A stretch of DNA of 64,000 bases from NCBI RefSeq assembly GCF_004348825.1, contig NZ_SMJU01000016.1, positions 60,818 through 124,817 of the forward strand. Reading direction: 5' to 3'. Of this stretch, positions 9,111-18,483 are shown in pieces. How positions within the stretch are numbered: the first letter of the stretch is position 1; every line of letters begins with the position of its first letter. The translations under genes were made by a program, and so were the position numbers. The notes beneath the pieces were generated by a model, which saw only the letters and a list, made by a program, of their open reading frames with translations, was not told where the DNA came from and made no database searches. This DNA is from Arundinibacter roseus. Its GTDB lineage: Bacteria > Bacteroidota > Bacteroidia > Cytophagales > Spirosomataceae.

Positions 9111-9932
9111 ATGGCAGAAAATAGCCCGAATGCAACACTGGATGATATAGTGTTTGCCAATCGTAATAAGGCGTATGGTGCATATCCTCTTCGTCAGGAA
9201 TATCGGGGTGTAGTAAACCGCGCTACTTTGATGGGAGCTTCCATCTTTGTATTGGCAATGTTTGCCCCTACATTAATTGATAAGTTCCTTACAGAGGATA
9301 ATTCACAGGAAGTAATGGTCAATGTGGATTTGATGAAAATTCCACCACCACCCATTGATCCTGCTGAACCACCACCACCGCCGCCGCCACCAGTTGAGCA
9401 ACCAAAGGTAGAAACCGTTAAGTTTTTGCCCCCGGAAGTTAAAAAAGATGAAGAGGTACCCATCGAAACACCTCCTCCGACCGTTGAGAAACTCGAAGTA
9501 GCCATTGCTGCGGATAAAACTCAGGAAGGAGATCCTAACGCAGAGGAAATTATCATTGCTCCGGAAGCAGTTGCAGCACCCAGCAAGGGAGCCGTAGTTG
9601 AAGCAAAGGTTGAAGAACAAATCTTTACCGTTGTGGAGCAAAATCCAGAATTTCCAGGCGGGATTCAGGAAATGTATAAGTTTCTTGGTAAAAACATTAA
9701 GTATCCAAGTGCGGCTTCCCGGGCCAATGTTTCGGGTAAAGTATTTCTCACCTTTGTGGTAAATACTGACGGCAGTATTCAGGATGTCTCTGTTTTGAAA
9801 GGACTAGGTTTCGGTTGTGACGAGGAAGCTATGCGGGTTGTAAAAACAATGCCCAAATGGAAACCCGGAAAGCAGTCGGGCCGTCCGGTTCGGGTTAAGT
9901 ACAACCTGCCGATCAACTTCCAACTCGAGTAA
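9111..9932 (+). CDS. tonB: Energy transducer TonB
   Basis: The 273-residue protein spans the periplasm and couples the ExbB/ExbD stator to TonB-dependent outer-membrane receptors. The start LDDIVFANRNKAYGAYPLR is characteristic of Bacteroidota TonB. One membrane segment lies at about residues 40-55. A proline-rich spacer follows (IPPPPIDPAEPPPPPPPP near residues 76-96), then a Pro/Glu/Lys stretch and the TonB C-terminal fold from about residue 180 (FPGGIQEMYKFLGKNIKYP, GKVFLTFVVNTDGSI). The second and third exbD/tonB spacings indicate one transcript. Confidence 0.95.
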   Translation: MAENSPNATLDDIVFANRNKAYGAYPLRQEYRGVVNRATLMGASIFVLAMFAPTLIDKFLTEDNSQEVMVNVDLMKIPPPPIDPAEPPPPPPPPVEQPKVETVKFLPPEVKKDEEVPIETPPPTVEKLEVAIAADKTQEGDPNAEEIIIAPEAVAAPSKGAVVEAKVEEQIFTVVEQNPEFPGGIQEMYKFLGKNIKYPSAASRANVSGKVFLTFVVNTDGSIQDVSVLKGLGFGCDEEAMRVVKTMPKWKPGKQSGRPVRVKYNLPINFQLE

Positions 9933-9940
9933 AGTAAATT

Positions 9941-10153
9941 ATGAAAAAAAGACCATTTCATCAGGAAATAGGATTTATTACCTCGATGTTCATGGCTCTG
10001 GTTTACATAGGAGGAGGGATCTACTTGATCACCTCCTCCTTGTCTTTTAGATTCCTGCCTGCGGGTAGTACAGCACGCTATATTTTTGCCGTTGCTTTAA
10101 TCGCATATGGAATTTACCGGGGATATCGGGCACGAGAATTTAGGCAAGAATAA
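9941..10153 (+). CDS. Small two-helix membrane protein of the tonB operon
   Basis: The 70-residue product begins MKKRPFHQEIGF and has two predicted membrane helices (about 11-32 and 44-60) separated by a short loop, with a basic tail GYRAREFRQE. It starts 8 nt after tonB and ends 11 nt before the PstS-like gene, so it is certainly within the operon. I do not recognise a named family. Its place suggests a membrane accessory of the TonB complex, which is inference. Confidence 0.75.
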   Translation: MKKRPFHQEIGFITSMFMALVYIGGGIYLITSSLSFRFLPAGSTARYIFAVALIAYGIYRGYRAREFRQE

Positions 10154-10164
10154 CTAAAAAAGGT

Positions 10165-11121
10165 ATGAAAGCACGATTCAGAAAAATACGTACGAATGTT
10201 TGCCTGGTTGGTGGGTTTTTGCTTCTTTGGAGTTGTACTTCAGGGAATTTGGATAATCCCCGTCAAGGTACTATTCAGGTATCTTCCGATGAATCTTTTC
10301 AGCCCTTGGTTGATGCGCTTACGCTTGCCTATGAGGGCATTTATCCCGATGCGCATTTTATAGTCAGCTACAAACCTGAACAGGAAGCTATTTTGGCATT
10401 GCTAAAAGATAGTGCCCGGATCGCTTTCACAAGTCGAGTGCTAACAGTACAGGAAAAAGAAATTATCAGCAAGCAGGAAGGGAGCGTCAAGGAACAAAAA
10501 ATTGCGATTGATGGAATTGCCTTAATTACCTCAACCGCTAATCAGGATAGCCTGATTACTCTTGCAGAATTGGAAGCGATTTTCAAAGGCCAAATCAAAG
10601 ATTGGTCGCAACTGAAAGGGAGTAGCCACTCAGGGGCCATTACTTTGGTATTTGATAACTCAAATTCCAGCAATCTGAATTTTATGCTGAAACGGTTTGG
10701 TGTAGAAGATGTGACCAAACTCCCTTTGTATACATCTAACTCTAACGAAGAAGCAATTGCTCACGTACGCGAGAATCGTTCTGCGATTGGCTTTATCGGA
10801 GTAAACTGGCTCAGCGATGGAGATGCCTTGCTGACTCATGAACTCTCGAAAGGCTTGCGGGTTATGGGCATTTCAGAAAAAAGTCAACCGACCTCAATTG
10901 CCGATTACGCCCAGCCCTTTCAGCGGCAGCTGCGAGCAGGCAAATATCCATTGGCACGTTTTATTTATATTGTTAGTAGAGAAGGGTTTTCGGGCCTTGG
11001 CGGTGGGCTAATGACCTATATTGCCCGAGACGTCGGAGGGCTTGTTATTGAAAAAATGGGGCTTGTTCCCACCATTCCATACCCCAGAGATGTTGAGGTC
11101 CAAACCAAACAAAATTTTTAG
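10165..11121 (+). CDS. PstS-like substrate-binding lipoprotein of the tonB operon
   Basis: The 318-residue protein carries a lipoprotein signal (LLLWSCTSG, lipidated Cys near residue 24) and a periplasmic phosphate-binding-like fold: the start IQVSSDESFQPLVDALTLAYEGIYPDA, a central IAIDGIALITS and AIGFIGVNWLSDG are typical of PstS-type SBPs. No pstCAB permease genes are adjacent. Its conserved location after tonB suggests it serves the TonB system or envelope sensing rather than a phosphate ABC transporter; that is inference. Confidence 0.85.
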   Translation: MKARFRKIRTNVCLVGGFLLLWSCTSGNLDNPRQGTIQVSSDESFQPLVDALTLAYEGIYPDAHFIVSYKPEQEAILALLKDSARIAFTSRVLTVQEKEIISKQEGSVKEQKIAIDGIALITSTANQDSLITLAELEAIFKGQIKDWSQLKGSSHSGAITLVFDNSNSSNLNFMLKRFGVEDVTKLPLYTSNSNEEAIAHVRENRSAIGFIGVNWLSDGDALLTHELSKGLRVMGISEKSQPTSIADYAQPFQRQLRAGKYPLARFIYIVSREGFSGLGGGLMTYIARDVGGLVIEKMGLVPTIPYPRDVEVQTKQNF

Positions 11122-11139
11122 GGTTGGCCTACAATTTAT

Positions 11140-11147
11140 TATCTTTG
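11140..11147 (+). promoter_or_regulatory. -7-like box before the TPR gene
   Basis: TATCTTTG fits TAnnTTTG in the 81-nt gap before the TPR gene. No good TTG lies at the expected distance upstream, so an internal promoter is only possible. Confidence 0.35.
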
Positions 11148-11202
11148 AAACTGTTTACTAGTACAAACCAAATTTTTATTCCTTTTTCAAACCGGTTAAG
11201 AG

Positions 11203-12921
11203 ATGAACACTAAATTAAAAAACTTAATTGGAACACTTTCTTTGAGTTTGCTTTCGCTTGTATCGGCGTTTGCCCAAACTGCTCAGGAGGGCTTTGACCA
11301 TCTGAATGCTGAACGCACAAAAGAAGCGAAAGAAGTCTTTACCAAACTGGCAGAAAGTGCTCCAACCATTGAAAACCTATACAATTTAGGTTACTTCTAT
11401 GTCCGCACAAATCAGCTGGATGAAGCTCAAAAGGCGTTTGAAAAAGGTGCTGCTCTGGATGAGAAAGAATACCTGAATCAAATAGGGCTGGCAACAGTGG
11501 CAATCGGTAAAGGAGATAAAGCCAAAGCACAGGAAATTATCGCCAACGCCGAAAAGAAAACGCGTGGGAAAGATGCTCAAATTCTTTTCCGGGCGGGTGA
11601 GGCCTATACATTATTTGAAAAAAATAATGATCCTGCCGAAGCCATTCGTCTATTGGATGCTGCCATCAAACGTGATAATACGCTGGCAGATGCTTATTTG
11701 GCAAAAGGTGATGCCTTGCTTTCCCGCAATGAAGGAGGTCCTGCGGTAACATCGTATGAGTATGCTTTGACCGCCAAGCCAAACTATGCCGTAGCAAACA
11801 ATAAAATTGGGCAGGTATACCTCCGTGGAAAAAACTATAATCAGGCACTGGATTTTTATAAAAAAGCAATTGAAGCTTCCCCTGATTTTGCGCCAGCCTA
11901 TAAGGATCTTGCCGAATTGTACTTCCTTGCCCGTCAGTACAAGCGTGCAGCTGAGAACTTTGATTTATACATTCAAAAAAGCGGAAACGACGATCCTAAG
12001 ACCGTCTTGCGGGCTGCTCAATTTGCCTTTACTGCTGACGAATACAGCCGCTCTCTGGAATTGCTGGAAGGTATCAAAGGAAAAATCAATGATCCGATCA
12101 CGAAGCGTATGTACGGCTGGGCTTACTACAAGACCAACGATATGGAGAAAGCCATTGAAAATCTGGAAGGATTTCTGAAAGAAGCACCAGAAAAGGTGAT
12201 TTCGGATGACTATAAATACCTTGGACGGGCGTACAATAAAATGGCAACCGAAAAAGAATATACTCCGCAAGGGATGGAATATCTGATGAAAGGTGCGGAA
12301 TTGGATACCAACATCACAGAAGCTGCTACAACCTTTAAAGAAATTGCCGGGATCTATTATAAAGATAAAGACTACGAAAAAGCGGCAACTGCTTATGTAA
12401 AGGGAGTTGGTATGGATACTGCCAAAGCAACTACCAACGATTATTTCCAAATGGGACTTGCTTATTTTCAGGGAGCACAGGCAATTTCCGTACCTGACTC
12501 TGCCACCGCAGATAGCGCAGCTCTTGCTCAACAAAAAAGAGAAACGTATTTGAAAGCAGATTCGGCATTTACGAAAGTAAGCGTATTACAACCGGAATGG
12601 CCCTATGGGTATTACTGGCGTGCAAGCGCACTCTATAATGCTTATGATCGGCAGGAAAATATTGATAAGGGAATCTCTGCTCCTCACTATGAGAAATTTA
12701 TTGAACTCGCCGAGAAAGATGATGCAAGTAAGTACAAAAGCTATCTTCGGTTAGCCTATAGCTATCTGGCTTTCTACTACCAAACGACGATGAAGGATGA
12801 AGCCAAAGCAAAAGAACTTTGGGGTAAGCTCCTTCAAATAGACCCAAACAATCAGGCGGCTAAGCAAGCCCTTGGTGTGGCTCAGGCCGTACCGGCAGAT
12901 TCGACCAACAAACAGAAGTAA
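11203..12921 (+). CDS. Tetratricopeptide-repeat periplasmic protein
   Basis: The 572-residue protein starts with a Sec signal (about residues 1-25, cleavage near SAFAQTAQ) and consists of serial TPR units, for example NLYNLGYFYVRTNQLDEAQKAFEKGA, YAVANNKIGQVYLRGKNYNQALDFYKKAIEAS-like and the following units, extending to near the C terminus. TPR scaffolds mediate protein contacts. It closes the exbB-tonB operon and is followed by a long hairpin. The family is regularly found behind tonB and the PstS-like gene in Cytophagales; its partner is not known from the sequence. Confidence 0.9.
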   Translation: MNTKLKNLIGTLSLSLLSLVSAFAQTAQEGFDHLNAERTKEAKEVFTKLAESAPTIENLYNLGYFYVRTNQLDEAQKAFEKGAALDEKEYLNQIGLATVAIGKGDKAKAQEIIANAEKKTRGKDAQILFRAGEAYTLFEKNNDPAEAIRLLDAAIKRDNTLADAYLAKGDALLSRNEGGPAVTSYEYALTAKPNYAVANNKIGQVYLRGKNYNQALDFYKKAIEASPDFAPAYKDLAELYFLARQYKRAAENFDLYIQKSGNDDPKTVLRAAQFAFTADEYSRSLELLEGIKGKINDPITKRMYGWAYYKTNDMEKAIENLEGFLKEAPEKVISDDYKYLGRAYNKMATEKEYTPQGMEYLMKGAELDTNITEAATTFKEIAGIYYKDKDYEKAATAYVKGVGMDTAKATTNDYFQMGLAYFQGAQAISVPDSATADSAALAQQKRETYLKADSAFTKVSVLQPEWPYGYYWRASALYNAYDRQENIDKGISAPHYEKFIELAEKDDASKYKSYLRLAYSYLAFYYQTTMKDEAKAKELWGKLLQIDPNNQAAKQALGVAQAVPADSTNKQK

Positions 12922-12947
12922 GCTAGCCTTAATAACAAAGCTTATAT

Positions 12948-12986
12948 ACGAAGAAGGCCCCGGGATTTTCCCGGGGCCTTCTTCGT
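12948..12986. terminator. Long hairpin terminator after the TPR gene
   Basis: A perfect 18-bp inverted repeat (12948-12965 and 12969-12986, core GAAGGCCCCGGGA) has a 3-nt loop. It ends the tonB operon. There is no clear U tract, so it may act as a transcript-end stabiliser as well. Confidence 0.75.
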
Positions 12987-13015
12987 AAAAAGAATCAAGA
13001 CTATCAACAGGTACT

Positions 13016-13222
13016 TTATAGAGTTAAGTCAGATACAGTAAAACAATTGTTCAAAACAGGTAAATGAACGCTGCCATAGTGCTCGTAGCACCAGACTTTT
13101 AACCGCTTTACTTCGTTTGGCATGAGCATTCGGATTGCTTTACGAAGTTCTTTTTCAAATAATCTGCGATCAAAACTTACTTTTTGCAGAATAATTTTTA
13201 TGTATTCCAGCATTGAGGCCAT
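13016..13222 (-). CDS. Small conserved-looking hypothetical protein
   Basis: The 68-residue product (MASMLEYIKIILQKVSFDRR...) is charged, probably helical and cytoplasmic. It contains LFEKELRKAIRMLMPNEV and a C-terminal VWCYEHYG segment. The composition is that of a real soluble protein, not of a shadow frame. I believe similar small ORFs occur in other Cytophagales, but I cannot assign a function. The ATG at 13222 or the one three codons inside could be used. It stands alone between the TPR hairpin and batD. Confidence 0.65.
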   Translation of the reverse strand: MASMLEYIKIILQKVSFDRRLFEKELRKAIRMLMPNEVKRLKVWCYEHYGSVHLPVLNNCFTVSDLTL

Positions 13223-13319
13223 AGTATTACGTAGTTTTGCGGTTTAGGATGAAGTTACTTCTAGTTATTTTTATTAAAGTAAAGAGTTACTTTACCAACG
13301 TATAGAACGATTTTCAGAA

Positions 13320-14729
13320 ATGAAATTATATGTTTTTATATATATTTTTTTGTGTTATTTCTCAGCGCTCGCTCAGCAACCGGGCGGACGGGATATTTCA
13401 ATAGAAACAGGAAAAAAAATTCTTGCTCTCCATGAGCCTTTTGTATTATCAGTTGTAGTTAAGAACAATAAAAATCGGCCACTCGTTACATTTCCTGAAC
13501 TGGAAGGGCTGGAAAAAAGGAGTGCTTCTGCCACAAGCATAACCAATACGGTCGGTGGAACTACGGTTTTGATTCAAACGATCAGCCAGCAATACATCGC
13601 CAAAGAGGAAGGAGAACTCGTGATTCCATCGTTTACCGTAACAGTAGATGGCCTGAAAATTAAAGCAGAAGAACTAACTTTACTAGTTAAAAAAGGAGAG
13701 AAAGATCTGAATTCTACTGAAAGTATTCAGGAACAATCTGAAATAATTTCTGAGACAGATGAGGCAAGTGCTCAGGATGTTTTTTTATCCCTAAAAACTT
13801 CTAAATCAACCGTCTATATTCGGGAAGGCTTCGCTGTTCGGCTATCACTATATGTGGCTAAAAATGCGCCTATCAATATGGAGTTTTACCAGCTCGACAG
13901 ACAGATGCAAAGTCTGTTGAAGAAAATACGTTCGGCTACCTGCTGGGAAGAAAACGTCGGAATCGAAGAAGTCATTCAACGGGAAGTAACGATTAATGGT
14001 CGAAAGTATTCCGAATACTTACTTTATCAGGCCATGCTTTTTCCTTTTACCCTTCAATCTGTACAGTTTCCCAGCCTTTCACTGGATATGCTGATTCCAG
14101 ATGCTCAAAAAGGAAACGATAGTAATAAAAAGCGGCTGCAAACATTTACCTCCCGGGCGTTTCGGGTGCTTGTAAAACCACTTCCCCCGCATCCTCAGCG
14201 TGACCAAATAGCCGTCGGGACTTATCAGCTTCGAGAAAAACTAACTCAAAAAAAGGTATCATCCGGGGAGAGCCTTCGGTATCAGTTTACAATCAGCGGA
14301 GAGGGAAATCTTGCAGCAATTACAGCCCCGGAAGTTCCGACAAGTAAATCGTTCGATTTTTATCCGCCGGATTTAAGTCAGACTATCCAAAGAAATTATG
14401 TTACGGTACGGGGAGAAAAAACGTTTGACTACTTGATTGTTGCCAAGGAAAAAGGACAATTTCCTTTGGGTCGTTTTTTTCAATGGATATACTTTGATCC
14501 GGCAAAAGCACGGTATGATACGCTACGCTCAGTCGGAGTAATTGACGTGGTTGGAGAAAACCTGAAAACTGTAAGTTTGTCGAGCGAAGGCTCTGACTCA
14601 ATTTATGAAAACATTGAGCAATTGGATACTACCCGACCCTATGTGGACTTTCAGTCAGTGGTCAGAACACTAACCAATATGGTAGTTATTGGCTTGCTGG
14701 GAATTATGATTTGGATTTTTAGAAAATAG
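13320..14729 (+). CDS. batD: BatD family protein
   Basis: The 469-residue membrane-anchored protein has a signal peptide (cleavage after ALAQ, residue about 19), a BatD-type periplasmic beta-sandwich region (ISIETGKKILALHEPFVLSVVV; TVGGTTVLIQTISQQYIAKEEGELVIPSF) and a C-terminal membrane helix (VVIGLLGIMIWIF) with a short basic tail. Bat proteins (BatA-E) support aerotolerance or stress survival in Bacteroidota, working with VWA-domain BatA/BatB. Here batD is not in a bat operon but sits 6 nt before aroC. It is on the short side for BatD. Confidence 0.85.
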   Translation: MKLYVFIYIFLCYFSALAQQPGGRDISIETGKKILALHEPFVLSVVVKNNKNRPLVTFPELEGLEKRSASATSITNTVGGTTVLIQTISQQYIAKEEGELVIPSFTVTVDGLKIKAEELTLLVKKGEKDLNSTESIQEQSEIISETDEASAQDVFLSLKTSKSTVYIREGFAVRLSLYVAKNAPINMEFYQLDRQMQSLLKKIRSATCWEENVGIEEVIQREVTINGRKYSEYLLYQAMLFPFTLQSVQFPSLSLDMLIPDAQKGNDSNKKRLQTFTSRAFRVLVKPLPPHPQRDQIAVGTYQLREKLTQKKVSSGESLRYQFTISGEGNLAAITAPEVPTSKSFDFYPPDLSQTIQRNYVTVRGEKTFDYLIVAKEKGQFPLGRFFQWIYFDPAKARYDTLRSVGVIDVVGENLKTVSLSSEGSDSIYENIEQLDTTRPYVDFQSVVRTLTNMVVIGLLGIMIWIFRK

Positions 14730-14735
14730 ATTAAA

Positions 14736-15815
14736 ATGAGTAGTACCTACGGAAAAATATTTAAGGTCGCCACCTTTGGCGAATCACACGGCATTGGCAT
14801 TGGCGTTGTGCTGGAAGGCTGCCCGGCCGGGATTGAATTTGATACTGATTTTATTCAACACGAACTAACTCGCAGAAAGCCGGGTCAATCACGTATCACT
14901 ACACAACGACGCGAAGCTGATGAATTTGAAGTGCTGTCGGGGGTATTTGAAGGAAAAACTACGGGAACTCCTATTGCGCTCGTTATCCGCAATCAGGATC
15001 AGCGCAGCAAGGATTACTCGCACATTTCGACGCAATTTCGTCCCTCGCATGCCGATTATACTTATCAGATAAAGTACGGAGCCCGTGACTATCGGGGGGG
15101 CGGTCGTAGCTCCGCCCGTGAAACCGCCGCCCGGGTGGCCGCAGGGGCAGTGGCTAAATTGCTGCTCAAAAAGCTGGGAGTTACCGTTCAGGCCTATGTG
15201 TCGCAGGTTGGTAAAATAAAGTTGGAAAATGACTATTCCACCCTTTCTCTGGAACAAGCGGAGGAAAATGCCGTACGATGCCCGGATCCGGTAATTGCGC
15301 AGCAAATGTTTGACTACATTGATACTATCCGCAAACAGGGAGACTCGGTTGGCGGGGTAGTTTCGTGTGTCATTCAGGGAAGTCCTGCCGGACTCGGTGA
15401 GCCCGTGTTTGATAAGCTACATGCCGAATTGGGTAAAGCTATGCTAAGTATCAATGCCGTAAAAGGATTTGAGTATGGCAGCGGATTTGATGGCGTAGAG
15501 AAATTAGGGTCTGAGCATAATGATGAATTCTATACGGACGAGAATGGGCGGGTACGTACAAAAACCAATCATTCAGGAGGTGTGCAGGGCGGAATTTCAA
15601 ATGGAGAGGATATTTACTTCAAAGTAGCTTTCAAGCCCGTAGCGACCATCATGCAGGATCAGGAGAGTCTGAATGAGAAGGGTGAAAAAGTGATTGTACA
15701 GGGAAAAGGAAGGCATGACCCGTGTGTAGTACCCCGGGCGGTACCTATTGTAGAAGCAATGGCTGCGCTGGTAATGGCCGACTTTTATCTGCGTCAAAAA
15801 GCCAATCAGCTTTAA
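14736..15815 (+). CDS. aroC: Chorismate synthase
   Basis: The 359-residue enzyme converts 5-enolpyruvylshikimate 3-phosphate to chorismate using reduced FMN, the last step of the shikimate pathway. Family signatures are all present: [19 protein letters not shown] at the start, [42 protein letters not shown] and [19 protein letters not shown]. Length is typical. The ATG lies 6 nt after batD, so the two genes are probably co-transcribed. It ends directly at a convergent small gene. Confidence 0.97.
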   Translation: MSSTYGKIFKVATFGESHGIGIGVVLEGCPAGIEFDTDFIQHELTRRKPGQSRITTQRREADEFEVLSGVFEGKTTGTPIALVIRNQDQRSKDYSHISTQFRPSHADYTYQIKYGARDYRGGGRSSARETAARVAAGAVAKLLLKKLGVTVQAYVSQVGKIKLENDYSTLSLEQAEENAVRCPDPVIAQQMFDYIDTIRKQGDSVGGVVSCVIQGSPAGLGEPVFDKLHAELGKAMLSINAVKGFEYGSGFDGVEKLGSEHNDEFYTDENGRVRTKTNHSGGVQGGISNGEDIYFKVAFKPVATIMQDQESLNEKGEKVIVQGKGRHDPCVVPRAVPIVEAMAALVMADFYLRQKANQL

Positions 15816-16004
15816 CTACATATTTTTACGACGCCTGTAAAGACTCAAAACGAACCACAGAGTGCCTAAAAACTCTACCGCAAGGCCAATAAAAATGACA
15901 CTTTGTGAGTAGGGATTTGCCTCAACTTTTAAAACTACTCCTGTCAAAACAATCAGCATGCCGAAAGTCAGGATGAGAAATGCATTGAAAAAAGTCAGCT
16001 TCAC
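15816..16004 (-). CDS. Small two-helix membrane protein, GldL-like
   Basis: The 62-residue protein has two hydrophobic segments (about residues 5-26 and 34-54) and a basic tail YRRRKNM. It resembles the short N-terminal membrane part of gliding-motility GldL-type proteins and small Cytophagales ORFs annotated that way, but I cannot assign a function. Its stop codon touches the aroC stop on the opposite strand. Its start is 16 nt from the chosen apbE start, so the two genes are divergently arranged. Confidence 0.6.
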   Translation of the reverse strand: MKLTFFNAFLILTFGMLIVLTGVVLKVEANPYSQSVIFIGLAVEFLGTLWFVLSLYRRRKNM

Positions 16005-16020
16005 CCGTTTGTTTGCTAAG

Positions 16021-17034
16021 TTGAAAATCAGACGGCATCAACACAAAGCCATCTTTTTTTATTGTATAAGTCTTCCCTGGATTCTAATCTACTTGCCGTC
16101 AGTTGGCTATGGGCAGGCAAAACGGTATAAGTTTCAAAAGATGTTGATGGGCTCGCCGTTTCAGCTTGTCTTGTATTCCTCATCGGACTCAGTAGCGCAG
16201 GAGGCAGCCCGCAAAGCCTTTGTGCGAATTGAACAGCTGAATGAACGATTGAGCGATTACCGGGATGGTAGTGAAATAAACCGGCTCTCGGCCACGGCAG
16301 GTAAAAAAGAGTGGATGGCAGTAAGTGATGACTTATTTCGAATTCTGGAAATTTCCAGAAAAATAAGCCGACAAACTCAGGGTGCCTTTGACGTAACGGT
16401 AGGGCCTGTGGTTCAGCTTTGGCGCCGCGCCCTGCGGCGCAACCACTTTCCTGAGCCGCAAGAACTGGAAAACGTCCGGAAGGCGGTCAACTATAAGTAC
16501 ATCCGTCTTCGTAAACGCAATCGGCAGGTAATGCTTACCAAACCCAGCATGCGGCTGGACGTTGGCGGGATCGGCAAAGGATTTGCGGCTGACGAAGCCT
16601 TGAAAATAATAAAGCAGGAAGGCATATCCTCTGCCTTAATCGATGCCGGGGGCGATCTCACACTAGCCGATCCCCCGCCTGGAAAAACAGGCTGGACCGT
16701 GGAAATTACGTCAGGAAACGGGCGCGATTCTACCGCCATTCTTTTATTGGCTAACGTGGGTGTTGCAACCTCGGGAGCAACCTATCGGTATCTGGAACAC
16801 GAAGGAAAACGCTATTCACACATTGTGAATCCAAAGACCGGTGTAGGACTTCGTTTTCATGTGCGAACTACAGTCGTGGCGCCAAACGGTACTTTGGCAG
16901 ATGCGTTGGCTACGGCTTGTAGCGTAGCAGGTATCCAAAAAAGCAAAAAAATGCTCCGGCGATTCCCGGAAGCAAAGGTATGGCTTCTGGAAATTCGTGA
17001 TGGAAAGCAGGAAGAGTGGAAGTCTATTCCATAA
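16021..17034 (+). CDS. apbE: FAD:protein FMN transferase (ApbE)
   Basis: The enzyme attaches FMN from FAD to a Thr/Ser of target proteins such as NqrB/C or RnfG. I chose the TTG at 16021: it gives a good export signal (MKIRRHQHK then a hydrophobic stretch ending near VGYGQ) and avoids overlap with the divergent small gene; an ATG at 15958 would overlap it. Motifs are GAFDVTVGPVVQLW, RLDVGGIGKGFAADEA, ALIDAGGDL and the active-site region VATSGATYRYLEHEGKRYSHIVNPKTG. No flavoprotein partner is adjacent. Length (337 aa) is normal. Confidence 0.9.
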   Translation: MKIRRHQHKAIFFYCISLPWILIYLPSVGYGQAKRYKFQKMLMGSPFQLVLYSSSDSVAQEAARKAFVRIEQLNERLSDYRDGSEINRLSATAGKKEWMAVSDDLFRILEISRKISRQTQGAFDVTVGPVVQLWRRALRRNHFPEPQELENVRKAVNYKYIRLRKRNRQVMLTKPSMRLDVGGIGKGFAADEALKIIKQEGISSALIDAGGDLTLADPPPGKTGWTVEITSGNGRDSTAILLLANVGVATSGATYRYLEHEGKRYSHIVNPKTGVGLRFHVRTTVVAPNGTLADALATACSVAGIQKSKKMLRRFPEAKVWLLEIRDGKQEEWKSIP

Positions 17035-17036
17035 AA

Positions 17037-17072
17037 AATCCGGCGACCAGGAGTTTTCCCAATCGCCGGATT
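17037..17072. terminator. Hairpin between apbE and the convergent oxidoreductase gene
   Basis: AATCCGGCGA (17037-17046) pairs perfectly with TCGCCGGATT (17063-17072) across a 16-nt loop. It separates convergent genes and could terminate both. Confidence 0.6.
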
Positions 17073-17094
17073 GTATTCCTGCAAATTTTGAAAT

Positions 17095-18432
17095 TTAAAT
17101 TACACGGGTTTTTCCTGGTACTGCCACAGGATACACTCCGTTTTCATCGGGCAGTACTTTTGGCATGGCATCCCAGGCAATTTTATCCGGGAATAAGCTG
17201 ATGTCTGAATTCATAGCTTCGTCCCACTTCACAAGCTTGCCCGAATAAGTAGCCATACGTCCCATAATAGCAGTCATCGTACTTTTGGCGGTACGCTCAG
17301 CATCGGCAAATTTGTACTCGCCTTTGGCAATTGCCTCAAACAATTCGTCGTGCTCAATTTGGTAGGGATTACCGTCGCCTTTGCCTTCATGCTTGTAAAT
17401 AACCCCACCTTTATGATCTTTCAAAACGGTGTTATTATTGGCAAAGCTGTCGATGCGGCCTTTGGTCCCTACGAAAGCTTCGTCTACCCGGCTGTACGTA
17501 CCTTCATAATGGCGGCATTGGCTGGAAATACACGTTCCGTCGGCATAGACTAAATCGAGCATGTGGTGGTCAAAAATTTCACCATATTTCTTGTCGGTCC
17601 GCACCTGCCGACCGCCTGTTCCCTGAATTTGTACAGGATAAGCATCCTTTACCCAGTTGGCTACGTCAATATTATGTACGTGCTGCTCCACGATATGATC
17701 ACCGCATAGCCAGTTGAAGTAATACCAGTTACGCATTTGGTATTCCATTTCGGTCATGCTGGGCTGACGCTCTTTTACCCAAACTCCCCCACTCACCCAA
17801 TAGACCTGTCCGCCAATGATATCACCAATGGCGCCATCCTGAATGCGTTTGATAGCCTCTCGGTAGTTGGGCTGATAATGCCGCTGTAGGCCTGTTACTA
17901 CGTTTAGTTTTTTCTTTTTAGCTATTTCGGCAACTTCCAGTACTTTACGGATACCGGGCGTATCTGTAGCTACGGGTTTTTCCATAAATACATGTTTGTT
18001 TTGGCGAATTGCTTCTTCAAAGTGCTGAGGCCGAAAACCGGGAGGAGTTGCCAGAATCACTACGTCAGCCAGAGCAATAGCTTCTTTATATCCTTCAAAA
18101 CCAACAAATTTACGGTCGTCGGGTACGTCAATCTTTGCTGATGCTTCTACTGCTTTACCGGATCCGTCCTTATATTTTTTGGAAGAAAGGCTCTTGTAAG
18201 AATCTTCCAGGCGATCACGGAAAGCATCGGCCATCGCTACAAGTTTTACGTTTTGTTTGGTACTGAGTGCTTGTGCTGCCGCTCCGGTGCCTCGTCCTCC
18301 GCAGCCAATCAGGGCAATTTTGATGGTGTCGTCTACCTGACTGTTATAGCCAAAAGAAGAAATCGGGTTCAGGGCAATGCCCCCGGCGATGAGTCCGGTT
18401 GCTTTTAAAAAATCACGTCGTTTTTGATCCAT
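17095..18432 (-). CDS. Gfo/Idh/MocA family oxidoreductase, exported
   Basis: The 445-residue NAD(P)-dependent oxidoreductase begins with a twin-arginine-type signal (MDQKRRDFLKATGLIAGGIALN) followed by the Rossmann motif IALIGCGGRGTGAA at about residues 39-52. EKPVATD is the family's conserved dinucleotide/substrate-binding element. Such exported members in Bacteroidota act on sugars or glycosides in the periplasm; the substrate is not evident. The next gene upstream on the same strand is an SUMF1-like protein 51 nt away, so they likely form a two-gene unit. Confidence 0.92.
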   Translation of the reverse strand: MDQKRRDFLKATGLIAGGIALNPISSFGYNSQVDDTIKIALIGCGGRGTGAAAQALSTKQNVKLVAMADAFRDRLEDSYKSLSSKKYKDGSGKAVEASAKIDVPDDRKFVGFEGYKEAIALADVVILATPPGFRPQHFEEAIRQNKHVFMEKPVATDTPGIRKVLEVAEIAKKKKLNVVTGLQRHYQPNYREAIKRIQDGAIGDIIGGQVYWVSGGVWVKERQPSMTEMEYQMRNWYYFNWLCGDHIVEQHVHNIDVANWVKDAYPVQIQGTGGRQVRTDKKYGEIFDHHMLDLVYADGTCISSQCRHYEGTYSRVDEAFVGTKGRIDSFANNNTVLKDHKGGVIYKHEGKGDGNPYQIEHDELFEAIAKGEYKFADAERTAKSTMTAIMGRMATYSGKLVKWDEAMNSDISLFPDKIAWDAMPKVLPDENGVYPVAVPGKTRVI

Positions 18433-18483
18433 TGTATTGTAAGGTTATAAGCGTTTAAGAATATGTACAAGAAAAAATATTAA

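Noticed and set aside
10165..11121. Start of a phosphate ABC transporter operon
   Set aside because: No pstC, pstA or pstB follows; the next gene is a TPR protein.
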